DNA of 5,388 nucleotides from an uncultured Mycoplasma sp. (GTDB lineage Bacteria; Bacillota_I; Bacilli_A; Mycoplasmatales; Metamycoplasmataceae): NCBI GenBank assembly GCA_947040465.1, contig CAMRBO010000038.1, positions 1 to 5,388 of the forward strand, read 5' to 3'. Shown piece by piece: positions 1 to 5,388 of this stretch (position 1 is its first letter; each line of letters starts with the position of its first letter). The notes under the pieces were generated by a model. It saw only the letters and a program-made list of their open reading frames with translations, ran no database searches and was not told where the DNA came from. The position numbers and the translations under genes were made by a program.

Positions 1-2
1 TC

Positions 3-719
3 GATTCGTTATCAAAAGAAGAAACCGAAACAATTAACTTTTTATATAATGTGACTAAGATACTCATTTATTATAAAAATGAGTTAGAAAAATGAAATTT
101 AAATTTTGAGTATTTTTATAAAACTGCAAAGCAAGATATCCAAACACTTAATAGAGAGTATGAAAAACAAAATAGTCAAAACATTAAAAATCATGAAATG
201 AAGATGAAATCAATAGAAGAAAAAAATATGTTATATGAAATAATTGATGATAATAAAAATAAGAAAAAAGCATATCATTGTATTTCTGTTGAAAAATCTG
301 ATGATATGATTGAGTTTGAAGAAAAACATAATTACATATTAAACAATATATTTTCATCAATATATTTACAATTTGTTGAGCTGTGTTCTATTTCATATTC
401 AATGACATCCTCAATCGAATCATCAAATGTATTTTTGATACAAAAGTTCAATTCATTAAAAAAATTTAATGAATGAAAGAATACAGAAAAGCAAGAAATA
501 ATTTTTAAAGAAATAAATTCTCTTGCTATTTTTGATAAATCAAAAGGGAAAATATTCTTCTCGCTAACGAAAGAAAAGTTAGAAGATTTTTGTAATTTAT
601 CCAAAACAATATATTCCGTTATTTTTAACATATTGTCATTAGAAGGTTTCATTAATAAAGTTCAAGATATTTACTACAAAATACAAAAAAATACAAAAAT
701 TATGAGGGATAGTTTATAA
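3..719 (+). CDS. Helix-rich hypothetical protein, 5' truncated by the window edge
   Basis: I do not recognise this protein. The frame is open from base 3 to a TAA at 717-719 (238 codons visible), provided TGA at 93-95 and 474-476 is read as Trp (residues 31 and 158). It is open at the left edge, so the true start probably lies outside; the first in-frame ATG is at 195-200 and would discard plausible protein. It is rich in Lys, Glu, Asn, Ile and Ser. Residues about 30-90 are strongly charged and look like long helix or coiled coil. I see no signal peptide, lipobox, clear membrane segment or catalytic motif; about residues 112-135 are moderately hydrophobic but broken by polar residues. It ends 8 bp before the ABC permease, so it is probably co-transcribed and could be an accessory, regulatory or immunity partner of the exporter. 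That role is inference from position only. Confidence 0.75.
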
Positions 720-727
720 TTTAAAAT

Positions 728-1579
728 ATGAATAAATTTTATCCTGAATCATCTATATTGATTTTAATAAATAAATTATTTTGAAAATCTAAAATAGGGC
801 CACTTACAACTATTTTATTACCATTTTCTTTTATGGTTATATATTACATGGTCGGCAATAGTACTGATGATGGAAATATGAGTTTTTTTGTCTCAGCATT
901 TCCGGCATTCATAACTTTATCTGTATTACCAATAACCTTGATCTCTTTACCACAAATGTTGGTAGAAATTAAACAATCCATTGTTTTAAGGAGAATATCA
1001 ACTTCTAGTATAACGCCAATCAAATATAACTTGATTGTTGCAATATGATTTTTTGTTATGTGCTTCTTATCAACTTTATTCGTTATTATATTGTTTCTTT
1101 GTTTTTTAAACATTAAAGCACCCGAAGCATTAAGCTACATTAATTGAGGTGAATTTTTATTTGCCTTAATAATGTTTTATTTAACTTCCATAGCAACAGG
1201 GATTCTTTTGGCTTCTGTTTCCAAAAAATCAGCAACTGTTCAATTAACGGGTTTATCTTTTATGTTATTAACCCTTATTCTTGCAGGTCACTTTATCCCA
1301 ATATCAGTTATAGGTGGAATAGACGCAATTAAGTATATGAGTTTATTTTCTCCAATAAATTATTCGACATCATTATTAAATAATGTACTAATAATGCCCA
1401 TTGATTTAGATTCCTCAAGCATCTTTGATTTTAAAGATTTTGTTATCTCAAACACAGGCAGTGAACCCATTATTATTATTGCGTCATGACAAAAAATCCT
1501 AAATCTAGTAATGCCTCCCATTATTTTTGTTGGATTTAATTTTATATCATATAAAAAATTTAGTTGGTCTAGTAGATAA
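728..1579 (+). CDS. ABC-2 type transporter permease
   Basis: Membrane subunit of an ABC exporter, 283 aa, intact only if TGA is Trp (residues 19, 107, 140 and 254; residue 280 uses TGG). Hydrophobic segments lie at about 24-42, 53-78, 101-127, 142-163, 172-195 and 256-274, the six-helix layout of the ABC-2 family. Family-like features include a cytoplasmic loop after segment 2 with the pattern LRRISTSSITPIKY (residues 87-100; ABC-2 permeases typically carry an L+RLxxTPLSPxxY element here). Segment 5 is followed by a stretch resembling the 'G.F.P.......LSPLTY' region (G187, F189, P191, then SLFSPINYS at 205-213). The ATPase gene follows after 27 bp, so the two presumably assemble into one exporter; substrates of such pairs include antibiotics, bacteriocins and lipids, and none can be assigned here. 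ATG 728 was chosen as the first in-frame ATG after the preceding stop, but no Shine-Dalgarno sequence sits at a usable distance (GAGG at 704-707 is too far), which suggests coupling to the upstream gene. Confidence 0.85.
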
Positions 1580-1592
1580 TGTCGAAATTATT

Positions 1593-1600
1593 AGAAGGAG
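1593..1600 (+). promoter_or_regulatory. Shine-Dalgarno site of the ABC ATPase gene
   Basis: AGAAGGAG ends six bases before ATG 1607. This strong site decides the start at 1607 over the later TTG at 1688, and so adds 27 N-terminal residues including the TGA-coded Trp at residue 10. Confidence 0.85.
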
Positions 1601-1606
1601 CAATAA

Positions 1607-2443
1607 ATGAATAAAGAAAGAAAAATGACAATTTGAGATGAAATTAACATTATTGAATCAAAAGTAACACCCAACCCTTATGATAGTTTGGAAAAATTTT
1701 ATGACAAATATGATGATGATAAAGAAATTATTATTGAAGTAAAGAATTTAACTTGTAAAATAAAAACCTTAAAGGGAGATAAGATTATTTTTGAAAATAT
1801 TTCTTTTAATTTATATAAAGGGGGAAGTATCGCTTTTTTAGGGCCTAATGGTGCTGGAAAAACTTTAATGGTTGAAATATTGTCTGGAACAAGAAAAGCC
1901 AGTGGTGGAGAGATAATCTATCATTTTGAGCACAAAAAGAATAATCCTTATGAATATTTAGGTGTTCAATTCCAAGATTTTGAATTTCCAACAGGTCTAA
2001 CTGTGAAAGATATGATTGATTTTATCATCAAACTTAACAACATATCTAATATTGATGTTGAGGAATTTAACTATATGCTAGAAACATTCCAATTAAAAAA
2101 TATTTTAAACAATAAAATTTCTAAACTATCAGGCGGTCAAAAGCAGAGGTTGAATGTTACAATAGCGCTTTTAAACAAACCCAAAGTTTTATTTTTAGAT
2201 GAATTTACAACAGGTCTAGACATTGCGATAAAAAATAATATTCAAAACTTTATTATTGAATATTGTGATAAAAATAATACGTCCCTTTTTCTTATATCTC
2301 ATGATGTAGATTCCATTAACCAAATGACCAATAGAGTAATTATTCTTGCAGAAAAAGAAATCAAAATAGATCTAACAAAATCAGAAATAATTAATAAATT
2401 TGAAAGTGTTTCTAAATTATTAAAAATATATATTGCTTATTAA
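1607..2443 (+). CDS. ABC transporter ATP-binding protein (drug/peptide exporter type)
   Basis: ATP-hydrolysing subunit that should power the adjacent permease, 278 aa. All NTPase motifs are visible: Walker A GPNGAGKT (79-86), Q-loop Gln in VQFQD (about 123), signature LSGGQ (174-178), Walker B VLFLDE (194-199), D-loop TGLD (202-205) and switch His in LISHD (232). The segment FPTGLTVKDMIDF after the Q-loop resembles the '.FP.GLTV.E....' stretch of ABC-2 exporter ATPases (BcrA/DrrA/YadG-like), which fits the neighbouring permease. Two oddities: the usual Pro of LDEPT is Phe (LDEFTTGLD), and about 42 residues (acidic and Tyr-rich at 25-40) precede the usual first beta strand at IIIEVKNLT. The start at ATG 1607 is supported by a strong SD; Trp10 is TGA. 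The gene ends in TAA 51 bp before the stop of a convergent frame. The ABC family is certain; the substrate is unknown. Confidence 0.93.
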
Positions 2444-2461
2444 TTTATTTGATTATCACTT

Positions 2462-2482
2462 AAAAATTCATAAATAATTTTT
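2462..2482. terminator. Possible weak bidirectional terminator hairpin
   Basis: AAAAATT (2462-2468) can pair with AATTTTT (2476-2482) around a 7-base loop. It sits in the 51-bp gap between the ABC ATPase stop and the stop of the convergent minus-strand frame, where terminators are expected. The stem is only A-T pairs, and such hairpins arise by chance in DNA this AT-rich, so support is mainly positional. Confidence 0.3.
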
Positions 2483-2494
2483 AATAATAAAAGT

Positions 2495-2998
2495 TTATTT
2501 TTTAATAATTAATGTTCGATAAATATTATCTAAAATAGTTCCTTCAGAATCAAAAAGAGCATTACTTGTTGTTTTTAATTCTAAATCCTCATTTAGTTCA
2601 ATTCCTGGATTAACTACTTCACCTGCTAAGTTATAAACAATGATTACTTTTGAAGGATCAATTCTGGCAGCTTTAACTTTTGCATTTTCTAAAGTTAAAG
2701 ATGAATAAATAAAATTATTTTCTTTTTTAGCATATAAAGATTCATTGAAACCATATGTGGTACCAATATAATTACCATAATAAATTCTTTCGGGATTAAG
2801 TCCTACTTGGTCGTTATCATAATTTTTTAGAAAAAGTACATCGTCAGGATTTTCCACCAAACTTGAAGTTATTTTTTCAGGAATACTACCATATTCTTTA
2901 ATTAAATATGATAAATTTCTATTATAAGAATCTAATGCATTAAAGATATCATATGATACATTAGGTTCTGTGTTATCATCATTATTAAATTTTATACA
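2495..2998 (-). pseudogene. Start-less open frame, probable C-terminal gene remnant
   Basis: The minus strand has a frame with no stop, even in the standard code, from the rplQ terminator to TAA at 2497-2495, about 167 codons. The translated sequence looks like real protein: mixed hydrophobic strands and acidic loops, for example RIYYGNYIGTTYGF, SSLTLENAKVKAARIDPSKV and IIVYNLAGEVVNPGIEL. No in-frame ATG or GTG occurs before residue about 47. The only candidate there is TTG at 2860, which lacks a Shine-Dalgarno sequence and would cut away protein-like sequence. The open frame even runs on through the terminator into the 3' end of rplQ. An ATG-ATG pair at 2982-2977 is in another frame and stops after 16 codons. 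I therefore read it as the C-terminal remnant of a larger, possibly secreted, protein left by rearrangement. A real gene starting at TTG 2860 (121 aa) is the alternative. Function is not recognised. Confidence 0.5.
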
Positions 2999-3001
2999 AA
3001 T

Positions 3002-3029
3002 AAAAACACCATTAGTTACTGGTGTTTTT
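3002..3029 (-). terminator. Intrinsic terminator of the infA-rplQ operon
   Basis: A perfect 10-bp inverted repeat, AAAAACACCA (3002-3011) with TGGTGTTTTT (3020-3029), around an 8-base loop, lies 19 bp after the rplQ stop. Read on the minus strand, the stem is followed by a T-rich tract (TTTTTATTTG). It is nearly symmetrical and could also stop rightward transcription. It should separate ribosomal transcripts from the downstream start-less frame. Confidence 0.85.
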
Positions 3030-3048
3030 ATTTGTTGTTTTATAGGAA

Positions 3049-3414
3049 TTATTTTACTAATTCAAGAATTGCCATTTTAGTTGCATCTCCTTGACGAGCT
3101 GGTAATTTAATTATTCTAGTATATCCACCTTGACGGTCTTTATATTTAGGAGCTAGATTTTCAAATAAATGTTTTAAAGCTGGTACACCATCTTTTGTTT
3201 TAACATCTCTTAAAAATGCTGCTGCTGACCTTCTAGAAGCCAAAGTATTAATCTTACCTTTAGTAATCATTTTTTCAACATGTCTTCTAATTTCTTTTGC
3301 TCTTGTTTCAGTAGTAGTAATTCTACCGTAAACAATTACATCAGTTGCTAAAGAACGAGCAATTTGTTTTCTTCATGTTGCGTTTCTTCTAAAGAGTTGA
3401 TGTGGATTAGCCAT
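3049..3414 (-). CDS. rplQ: 50S ribosomal protein L17 (bL17)
   Basis: Component of the large ribosomal subunit near the peptide exit tunnel, 121 aa, close to the usual bacterial length. The N-terminus MANPHQLFRRNATWRKQ corresponds to the conserved start of L17. The central KAKE-R-VE-LIT-GK block appears as RAKEIRRHVEKMITKGK, and the C-terminus has the typical GGYTRIIKLPARQGDA-KMAILEL. Trp14 is encoded by TGA (3375-3373); under the standard code the protein would be cut after 13 residues, so this gene is good evidence for UGA as Trp. ATG 3414 shares its A with the TAA stop of rpoA, and an AAAGGGGA Shine-Dalgarno (3428-3421) lies within the rpoA 3' end, implying coupled translation. It is the last gene of the operon, followed by the hairpin at 3002-3029. 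Confidence 0.97.
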
Positions 3415-4415
3415 TATTCATCCCCTTTATTCAAAACTATTTTTAATTCTTCTAATTTTGCAACTATTTCATTAACTGATTTTTCACCAATTGAATTGAT
3501 ATTTTTTAATTCTGATTCTGATAATGAAATTAATTCTGATACTTTCGATATTTTCGCTCTTCTTAAACCGTTAGTTGAACGAACAGTTAAATCTAAATCA
3601 TCAATAGTCATTAATTCAAATTTTGAATCTTCTTTTTTAGGAGTTTCATCTTCAAAAATATTATGTAAATCTAGATTTTCAATATTACCAATAACTTGCA
3701 TATGTGCAATCATTATTTCTCCAGCTTGTGATAGCGCTTCTTTTGCTTCTATAGTTCCATTAGTTTCAATTGTGAATTCTAATTTTTCTTGAACTGCATA
3801 AGATGAAGTATTTAATTCTTCAACATTTGTCGAAACCTTTACGATTGGAGAAAAGTTTGAATCCATAGCAATAATTGTTCCAATTTTTATTTTAGAATCC
3901 ATTTTTGAAATGTTTTCTTTAATAATTATCTTATTGTAATCTGAATCATAATAACCTCTATCAGCTCTTAAGAATAATTCTATTTCTAGTTCACCCTTTT
4001 TAACTGCATTAGCAATTACAAAATCACCACTAGTAGCTAATTGTAATTCAGAAGGAATGTTTAAGTCACTAACTTTTACCACACCTTCTTTTTCATTTTT
4101 AAAATATATTTTGATAATTGTGTCTTCTTGAAAAACATCTGAATTATAATTGAATTTAATTAAAGATAAATTCGATAGTAACGTAATAACATCAACATCT
4201 ACTCCAGCAATAGGAGAATATTCATGTGATATTCCACTTATTTTTGCTGCAAATGATGAAACACCATAAATTGATGAAAGCAACACTCTTCTAATTGATG
4301 TCCCTAATGTATTTGCCATACCTCTTTCAAGAGGTTGGATTATAAAAGTTGTATTATTTTCTGAAATTTTTTTAGATTTAATTTCATTATAATTAATTTT
4401 AGTTATTTTAGGCAT
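3414..4415 (-). CDS. rpoA: DNA-directed RNA polymerase subunit alpha
   Basis: Alpha subunit, 333 aa, which dimerises to nucleate RNA polymerase assembly and contacts promoter DNA and regulators through its C-terminal domain. The N-terminal domain (about 1-245) carries the conserved assembly motif ERGMANTLGTSIRRVLLSS (30-48) and the HEYSPIAGVDVDV segment. After an acidic/Lys linker (about 252-268), the C-terminal domain (about 270-325) has LTVRSTNGLRRAKI, where R279 and N282 match the UP-element-contacting Arg and Asn of E. coli alphaCTD, and the helix-hairpin-helix SIGEKSVNEIVAKL. No Trp codon of either kind is present. ATG 4415 overlaps the rpsK TAA by one base and is preceded by AGAAGGAG (4429-4422) six bases away, so the start is secure. 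Placement between rpsK and rplQ is the universal order. Confidence 0.98.
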   Translation of the reverse strand: MPKITKINYNEIKSKKISENNTTFIIQPLERGMANTLGTSIRRVLLSSIYGVSSFAAKISGISHEYSPIAGVDVDVITLLSNLSLIKFNYNSDVFQEDTIIKIYFKNEKEGVVKVSDLNIPSELQLATSGDFVIANAVKKGELEIELFLRADRGYYDSDYNKIIIKENISKMDSKIKIGTIIAMDSNFSPIVKVSTNVEELNTSSYAVQEKLEFTIETNGTIEAKEALSQAGEIMIAHMQVIGNIENLDLHNIFEDETPKKEDSKFELMTIDDLDLTVRSTNGLRRAKISKVSELISLSESELKNINSIGEKSVNEIVAKLEELKIVLNKGDE

Positions 4416-4798
4416 TATGCTCTCCTTCTCTTTAAAATTTTCTTAGGTGGTCTAGTACCATTGTGAGGAATTGGAGTAACATCTTCAATTCCTTTAATTA
4501 CTATTCCTGAAACCTCTATTTGTTTACGAGCTGCGTCTTTTCCAGGACCAATACCCTTTAATTTGACGTCAACTTCTTTAATCCCAAATTTCTTTGCTTC
4601 TTCCGATGCTGCTGCTGCTGCCAGACCTGCTGCATAAGGAGTTTTTTTCTTAGTACCTTTATAACCAATAGCTCCTGATGATGATCAAGCAAATACATTT
4701 CCTTGCTCATCAGCAAATGTAACTATTGTATTTTGATGAGTTGAGTGAATGTGTGCTACACCACTAACAATAACTCTTTTTTTAGTTTTTTTAGCCAT
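4415..4798 (-). CDS. rpsK: 30S ribosomal protein S11 (uS11)
   Basis: Small-subunit platform protein that binds 16S rRNA near the Shine-Dalgarno duplex, 127 aa, normal length. Reading TGA (4687-4685) as Trp38 restores the classic [22 protein letters not shown] region; the standard code splits the gene there. Other signatures are the Lys-rich N-terminus MAKKTKKRV, the HIHSTHQNTIVT strand, KLKGIGPGKDAARK (the variant of the usual KGPGPGRE loop) and the C-terminal VTPIPHNGTRPPKK. Five consecutive Ala codons (60-64) fall in the conserved helix. The C-terminal Arg codons double as the Shine-Dalgarno of rpoA, and the TAA shares a base with its ATG. Its own SD (TAGGGGGAT, 4813-4805) overlaps the rpsM stop; start ATG 4798 is 12 bp after that stop. 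Confidence 0.97.
4422..4429 (-). promoter_or_regulatory. Shine-Dalgarno site of rpoA inside rpsK
   Basis: AGAAGGAG ends six bases before the rpoA ATG and lies wholly within the Arg-rich last codons of rpsK. With the TAATG overlap, ribosomes finishing S11 are placed to start alpha. The sequence therefore serves both protein and initiation constraints. Confidence 0.85.
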
Positions 4799-4810
4799 AA
4801 TTACATCCCC

Positions 4811-5176
4811 CTACTTCTTCTTACCAGTCGGACTATTTCTTGGTCCTTTTCTAGTACGAGCATTTTTCTTAGTTACTTGCCCTCTAACTGGTAATCCTTT
4901 TCTATGACGAATTCCACGATAAGATTTAATTTCCATTAAACGCTTAATGTTAATTCCAACTTCTCTTCTTAAATCACCTTCAGTAATATATTTACTTGCA
5001 GCTTTTCTTATTGCACTTAGTTCGTCTTCTGTAAGGTTGGAAACTTTAGTATCCTCACTTATTTTTGTTTCTTCTAATATTTTCTTAGATAAATTTTTTC
5101 CAATTCCAAAAATATATGTAAGTGATATAACTACACGCTTATTATTTGGAATCTCAACATTTAATATTCTAGCCAT
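4811..5176 (-). CDS. rpsM: 30S ribosomal protein S13 (uS13)
   Basis: Small-subunit head protein that contacts the P-site tRNA and forms intersubunit bridges with the 50S, 121 aa, typical length. The N-terminal domain has the conserved IPNNKRVVISLTYIFGIG (residues 9-26). The middle carries TEGDLRREVGINIKRLMEI (65-83), and the C-terminal part holds the rRNA-binding SYRGIRHRKGLPVRGQ (85-100) and NARTRKGPR. The tail, NSPTGKKK, is basic as expected, though it is less like the common '(K)TVANKKK' ending. It ends in TAG, unlike its neighbours, which use TAA. The start at ATG 5176 is three bases after the rpmJ stop with an AAGG ribosome site at 5187-5184 inside rpmJ, so translation is probably coupled. 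No tryptophan is present. Confidence 0.98.
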   Translation of the reverse strand: MARILNVEIPNNKRVVISLTYIFGIGKNLSKKILEETKISEDTKVSNLTEDELSAIRKAASKYITEGDLRREVGINIKRLMEIKSYRGIRHRKGLPVRGQVTKKNARTRKGPRNSPTGKKK

Positions 5177-5179
5177 TAA

Positions 5180-5293
5180 TTAACCTTGTCTTTGTTTGTG
5201 TTTTGGTTGAATACAAATAGCACGCACAACGCCCTTTCTTTTTATTATTTTACAATCTTTACACATTGTCTTTACTGATGCTCTAACTTTCAT
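5180..5293 (-). CDS. rpmJ: 50S ribosomal protein L36 (bL36), zinc-ribbon type
   Basis: Smallest large-subunit protein, 37 aa, the normal bacterial length. The sequence begins MKVRASVKTMCKDCKIIKRK and has Cys11, Cys14 and Cys27 followed by His32, matching the CxxC...C....H zinc-binding set of the zinc-containing L36 form. This suggests a Zn-dependent copy rather than the Cys-free paralogue. ATG 5293 is preceded by AGGAGA (5302-5297), with an 11-bp gap after the infA stop. TAA at 5182-5180 is three bases before rpsM. The order infA-rpmJ-rpsM-rpsK-rpoA-rplQ is the standard arrangement. Confidence 0.96.
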   Translation of the reverse strand: MKVRASVKTMCKDCKIIKRKGVVRAICIQPKHKQRQG

Positions 5294-5304
5294 CTTTCTC
5301 CTAA

Positions 5305-5340
5305 TTATTTGTGTCTAAAAACAATTCTGCCTTGAGTTCA
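5305..5340 (-). CDS. infA: Translation initiation factor IF-1, last codons only
   Basis: Reading leftward from 5337, the minus strand encodes TQGRIVFRHK then TAA (5307-5305), the characteristic IF-1 C-terminus (family form D-L-T-[KRQ]-G-R-I-x-[FW]-R-x-K). The position just before rpmJ is exactly where infA normally sits. Only 10 residues plus one further codon remain because the native sequence ends at 5340, where adapter begins. That outermost codon (5340-5338) reads TGA, Trp in this code, whereas the family usually has Leu; this may be a base error at the read end. Confidence 0.85.
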
Positions 5341-5388
5341 AGATCGGAAGAGCGTCGTGTAGGGAAAGAGTGTGTCAGTACGTGTAGA
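5341..5388. other. Illumina TruSeq dual-index adapter (sequencing artefact)
   Basis: The block from AGATCGGAAGAGCGTCGTGT (5341-5360) through 5373 equals the reverse complement of the TruSeq universal/i5-side read primer. The 8 bases at 5374-5381 (GTCAGTAC) occupy the i5 index position; their reverse complement GTACTGAC equals, from memory, TruSeq HT index D508. The last seven bases, GTGTAGA, continue the adapter toward the P5 end. The GC-rich composition contrasts with the AT-rich genome. It is untrimmed adapter at the contig end and encodes nothing. Confidence 0.98.

Noticed and set aside
474..476. In-frame TGA codons taken as gene-disrupting stops
   Set aside because: The same codon encodes Trp in conserved positions of S11 and L17, so these genes are not pseudogenes.
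332..652. Minus-strand open frame of 106 codons
   Set aside because: It is antisense to the 3-719 gene, has no ribosome site of note and disappears as a candidate once TGA-Trp makes the plus-strand frame continuous.
844..1113. Minus-strand open frame of 89 codons
   Set aside because: Shadow of the ABC-2 permease, whose plus-strand frame has family features and membrane segments.
2858..2860. TTG as a true start for the minus-strand frame
   Set aside because: No Shine-Dalgarno lies upstream and protein-like sequence continues for about 46 more codons before it; kept only as an alternative.
2990..2995. TATAAA on the minus strand as a -10 promoter box
   Set aside because: It sits in the T-rich tail of the rplQ terminator, has no recognisable -35 and such strings are common in AT-rich DNA.
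3364..3792. Plus-strand open frame of 142 codons, Ser-rich
   Set aside because: Antisense to the 3' half of rpoA and the start of rplQ; its Ser/Phe richness is the reverse-strand image of Glu/Lys-rich coding sequence.
4947..5183. Plus-strand open frame of 78 codons with hydrophobic look
   Set aside because: Antisense to rpsM; hydrophobicity is a by-product of the complementary codons.
1..5340. CRISPR array, tRNA, rRNA or insertion sequence
   Set aside because: I saw no regularly spaced repeats, cloverleaf-like segments, rRNA signatures or transposase coding sequence on either strand.
5374..5388. Terminal GC-rich bases as genomic or mobile-element sequence
   Set aside because: They occupy exactly the index and following constant positions of the TruSeq adapter.

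Overview
The window looks like a short assembled contig from a wall-less bacterium of the class Mollicutes. The DNA is very AT-rich. TGA must be read as tryptophan (translation table 4) to keep at least five genes intact: the first partial gene, the ABC permease, the ABC ATPase, rpsK and rplQ. Two of the tryptophan TGA codons lie in unmistakable ribosomal protein genes, so the code change is well supported. The style of the ribosomal proteins, the rpoA overlap pattern and the UGA-Trp code fit the Spiroplasma/Mesoplasma/Mycoplasma side of the Mollicutes. I cannot fix the genus from this sequence.

The left part (1-2443, + strand) is an accessory export cassette. It begins with a 5'-truncated, helix-rich protein of unknown function (3-719). 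An ABC-2-type membrane permease follows (728-1579), then its ATP-binding subunit (1607-2443). Spacing is tight (8 bp and 27 bp), so these are probably one operon. Permease and ATPase together should form a small-molecule or peptide exporter of the antibiotic/bacteriocin-resistance type. The substrate is unknown.

The middle (2444-3048) holds a convergent junction with a weak AT-only hairpin, then an open minus-strand frame (2495-2998). That frame encodes a plausible protein C-terminus but has no credible start codon, so it is probably a remnant of a larger gene. Next comes a clear hairpin terminator (3002-3029) that closes the ribosomal operon. The ECF-transporter ATPase genes and truA that often follow rplQ in Mollicutes are not here.

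The right part (3049-5340, - strand) is the conserved end of the ribosomal protein/RNA polymerase operon. In transcription order it reads infA (only the last codons), rpmJ, rpsM, rpsK, rpoA, rplQ. The genes are almost contiguous, and rpsK/rpoA and rpoA/rplQ each share one base (TAATG), which implies translational coupling.

The last 48 bases (5341-5388) are not biological. They match the Illumina TruSeq dual-index adapter, including an 8-base i5 index, so the contig should be trimmed at 5340. Apart from this artefact, the points most worth a second look are the orphan helical protein in the exporter operon and the start-less fragment behind rplQ. I see no CRISPR array, tRNA, rRNA, transposase or clearly new defence system.
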